DNA from: an uncultured Clostridia bacterium
GTDB taxonomy: Bacteria; Bacillota; Clostridia; Oscillospirales; UMGS1783
NCBI GenBank assembly: GCA_937892635.1
Contig: CALBKB010000151.1
Location: 1-5,591, forward strand
Length of the DNA stretch: 5,591 nucleotides
Direction of reading: 5' to 3'
Below are positions 3,524 to 5,591 of the stretch, piece by piece. A program made the position numbers and the translations under genes. Within the stretch, counting starts at the first letter, position 1; every line of letters begins with the position of its first letter. The notes below the pieces were generated by a model, which saw only the letters and a list, made by a program, of their open reading frames with translations, made no database searches and was not told where the DNA came from.

Positions 3524-5591
3524 ATGAAAGAACGATTTCTTATGCTCAAAAAACAAATACTGGAACGCGAATACGGGTTTCTCAATCCCGAACAGCGCCG
3601 CGCTGTTTTTGCCGCCGACGGACCGCTGCTGATTTTGGCGGGTGCCGGCTCAGGCAAGACGACGGTGATTGTATCGCGCATTGAATATCTCATTCGCTTT
3701 GGTAACACCTATTCCTGCCAAGAGGTTCCTGCCAATCTGACGCAAGAGGATCTGAGCCTTATGGAGCGTTTTGCCGCAGCCGGTGACCCTACCCTACTGC
3801 CGCGAGTGACCGAGCTGATCCGCCACAACCCCGTTGCGCCTTGGCGCATCTTGGCCATCACCTTTACCAACAAGGCGGCCGCCGAGCTCAAGTCGCGGTT
3901 GGAGCAAAAATTGGGCAGTCAGGGGCTGGACATTTGGGCAGCCACCTTCCACAGCGCCTGCGTGCGCATCTTGCGCCAAGAAATCGAAAAGTTGGGATAC
4001 AGCCGTTCTTTCACCATCTATGACACCACCGATTCACGGCGGGTCATTAAAGATTGCATCTCCAAATATGGGCTGGACGAAAAATTGTTTGCCCCCAAGA
4101 ATGTGCTCTCCATCATCAGCAACGCCAAGAATGCCTGCGTTACGCCCGATGAGATGCGTCAACAATACCAGGCCGTACCCCGCATGCAACAAATTGCCAA
4201 ACTCTATGATGCCTACTGCCAGTCGCTCAAAAAAGCCAATGCGCTGGATTTTGATGATATTATTCTCTTGACGGTCAAGATCCTGCAAGACTTCCCCGAA
4301 ACACGGCAGATGTGGATGACACGATTTGATCACGTGTTGGTGGACGAGTATCAGGACACCAATCCCCTGCAATACCGTCTGGTGGCCCTGTTACGGAAAA
4401 AGGACGGTAATTTATGCGTAGTAGGCGACGATGACCAAAGCATCTATCGGTTCCGCGGCGCCACCATTGAAAATATCCTGCTGTTTGAGGAGCGTTTTGA
4501 CAAAGCGACCGTAATCAAGCTCGAACGCAACTACCGCTCAACCCAGACCATTCTTGATGCCGCTAATCACGTGATTGCCAACAACATCGGACGCAAGAGC
4601 AAGTCGTTATGGACTGAGAACGGCAAAGGGCAAAAGATCACCGTCTGCTGCGCCTATGACGAGAGCAACGAGGCCGACACCGTGGCCGGTACCATACAAA
4701 AAATGCATGTACAGCAAGGCATACCCTATAACGAGTTTGCCGTACTGTACCGAACCAATGCGCAGAGCCGAGCCATTGAAGCCTCGATGCGTTCGCATCG
4801 CGTGCCGGCCCGCGTCATCGGCGGACAAAGCTTCTTTGACCGCAAAGAGGTTAAGGACATCATGTCCTATCTGTGCCTGATCGTCAACCCGACCGACGAT
4901 CTGCGGTTGCGTCGCATCATTAATGAACCCAAGCGAGCCATTGGCGACACCACCGTGGCCGCACTGGCCGCAGCGGCCGAATCAGCCAATCTATCCATGC
5001 TGGAAGCCTGCCGCCATGCCGATGAATTCCCCACTCTGTCACGCGCCAAGGAAAAACTAAAAGCCTTTGCCATGATGATGGTGGATCTGATCCATTACAA
5101 TGAGTGCAATCCGCTTAATACCCTCATTGACGAAGTCCTCGACCGCACCGGCTATGCCGAGGCACTCAAGCTTGACGAGAGCGGCGAAGAGCGCATGGAA
5201 AACATCGCCGAGCTCAATTCCGCCATCGTTCGCTATATGCAAAGCGAAGAGGATCCAACCTTGTTTGGCTTCTTGGAACGCACCTCATTGCTCAGTGATG
5301 CCGACGACTATCAGGAAACTGACGAGAGCGTGGCGCTGATGACCTTGCATACCGCCAAGGGGCTGGAGTTTAACCACGTCTTTATCCCCGGCATGGAGGA
5401 AGGACTCTTCCCTTCTTCGATGTCGTTGGACGAGGACGGGGGCATCGAAGAGGAGCGACGGTTGTGCTACGTGGGCATTACCCGCGCCAAGCAGACGCTC
5501 ACCCTCTTATACACGCGTATGCGTATGCTTTACGGCACCACAATGTATCCGCAGTTGTCGCGTTTTATTGAGGAGATTCCGCAACCGCTCT
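3524..5591 (+). CDS. pcrA: ATP-dependent DNA helicase PcrA/UvrD (SF1A), 3' end beyond window
   Basis: The first 689 residues are visible and carry every SF1A helicase motif: Q motif LNPEQRRAV (20-28), Walker A GAGSGKT (40-46), Ia AITFTNKAAAEL (111-122), TFHS (141-144), II VLVDEYQDTN (271-280), III VVGDDDQSIYRFRGA (299-313), IV LERNYRST (333-340), V LMTLHTAKGLEF (605-616) and VI EEERRLCYVGITRAK (642-656). The enzyme moves 3' to 5' on single-stranded DNA, acts in nucleotide excision repair and plasmid replication, and clears RecA or stalled polymerase. PcrA is usually about 720-750 residues, so only the C-terminal tail is missing; no stop occurs before the edge. About 65 residues separate motifs I and Ia, against about 23 in Geobacillus PcrA, an insertion of about 42. 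ATG 3524 is chosen because GAGGGG (3511-3516) lies 7 bases upstream; in-frame ATG 3509 precedes that site. Confidence 0.95.
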   Translation, partial: MKERFLMLKKQILEREYGFLNPEQRRAVFAADGPLLILAGAGSGKTTVIVSRIEYLIRFGNTYSCQEVPANLTQEDLSLMERFAAAGDPTLLPRVTELIRHNPVAPWRILAITFTNKAAAELKSRLEQKLGSQGLDIWAATFHSACVRILRQEIEKLGYSRSFTIYDTTDSRRVIKDCISKYGLDEKLFAPKNVLSIISNAKNACVTPDEMRQQYQAVPRMQQIAKLYDAYCQSLKKANALDFDDIILLTVKILQDFPETRQMWMTRFDHVLVDEYQDTNPLQYRLVALLRKKDGNLCVVGDDDQSIYRFRGATIENILLFEERFDKATVIKLERNYRSTQTILDAANHVIANNIGRKSKSLWTENGKGQKITVCCAYDESNEADTVAGTIQKMHVQQGIPYNEFAVLYRTNAQSRAIEASMRSHRVPARVIGGQSFFDRKEVKDIMSYLCLIVNPTDDLRLRRIINEPKRAIGDTTVAALAAAAESANLSMLEACRHADEFPTLSRAKEKLKAFAMMMVDLIHYNECNPLNTLIDEVLDRTGYAEALKLDESGEERMENIAELNSAIVRYMQSEEDPTLFGFLERTSLLSDADDYQETDESVALMTLHTAKGLEFNHVFIPGMEEGLFPSSMSLDEDGGIEEERRLCYVGITRAKQTLTLLYTRMRMLYGTTMYPQLSRFIEEIPQPL

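Noticed and set aside
3834..5339. Plus- and minus-strand ORFs of 60-145 codons inside the helicase
   Set aside because: The continuous pcrA frame with all helicase motifs in order explains the region; the others have no starts with RBS and no recognisable family.
1..5591. CRISPR array, insertion sequence or tRNA-linked attachment site
   Set aside because: No spaced repeats, no transposase motifs and no terminal inverted repeats were seen, and the tRNA-Lys 3' end is not duplicated elsewhere in the window.

Overview
The window looks like a piece of chromosome from a spore-forming Clostridia-type Firmicute. Three things point there. A yabP-yabQ-divIC cluster is typical of endospore formers. The PcrA/UvrD helicase carries an insertion after Walker A that I associate with gut Clostridia. 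The -35/-10 boxes and GGAGG-type ribosome binding sites are canonical. From about 745 to 5591 the base composition is balanced (for example 30 G+C in 4441-4500). From 1 to about 720 it is strikingly AT-rich (7 G+C in 61-120, 11 in 241-300). That left segment looks like foreign DNA or a different source genome.

Layout. Positions 1-720, minus strand: an AT-rich nicotinate/nicotinamide mononucleotide adenylyltransferase-like gene (NadD family), followed by the first codons of an unidentified ORF that leaves the window. Positions about 720-1024, minus strand: only the N-terminal third of a zinc-dependent alcohol dehydrogenase, with a perfect RBS and a near-consensus extended -10 promoter. Its reading frame runs into the AT-rich DNA and stops in an ATGA overlap with the NadD-like start. 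This is either an insertion or recombination breakpoint (phage or mobile DNA) or an assembly chimera.

Positions 1115-2218, minus strand: a compact operon yabP-yabQ-divIC (spore-coat/cortex morphogenesis plus division-septum initiation) ending in a strong intrinsic terminator. Positions 2263-3278, plus strand: a divergently transcribed gene for a two-domain protein, a degenerate GNAT-like region fused to a Nudix hydrolase. Positions 3351-3505: a tRNA-Lys(UUU) gene with its own promoter, encoded CCA and intrinsic terminator. Positions 3524-5591: pcrA/uvrD helicase, 689 codons visible, cut by the window end shortly after motif VI.

The sporulation cluster, tRNA and helicase are ordinary chromosomal genes and do not form a pathway with one another. 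The least ordinary part is the composition break near 720 and the NadD-like gene behind it. A phage-type NAD-synthesis role is possible, but nothing else in the window proves it. No CRISPR array, insertion sequence, integrase or complete novel system is visible.
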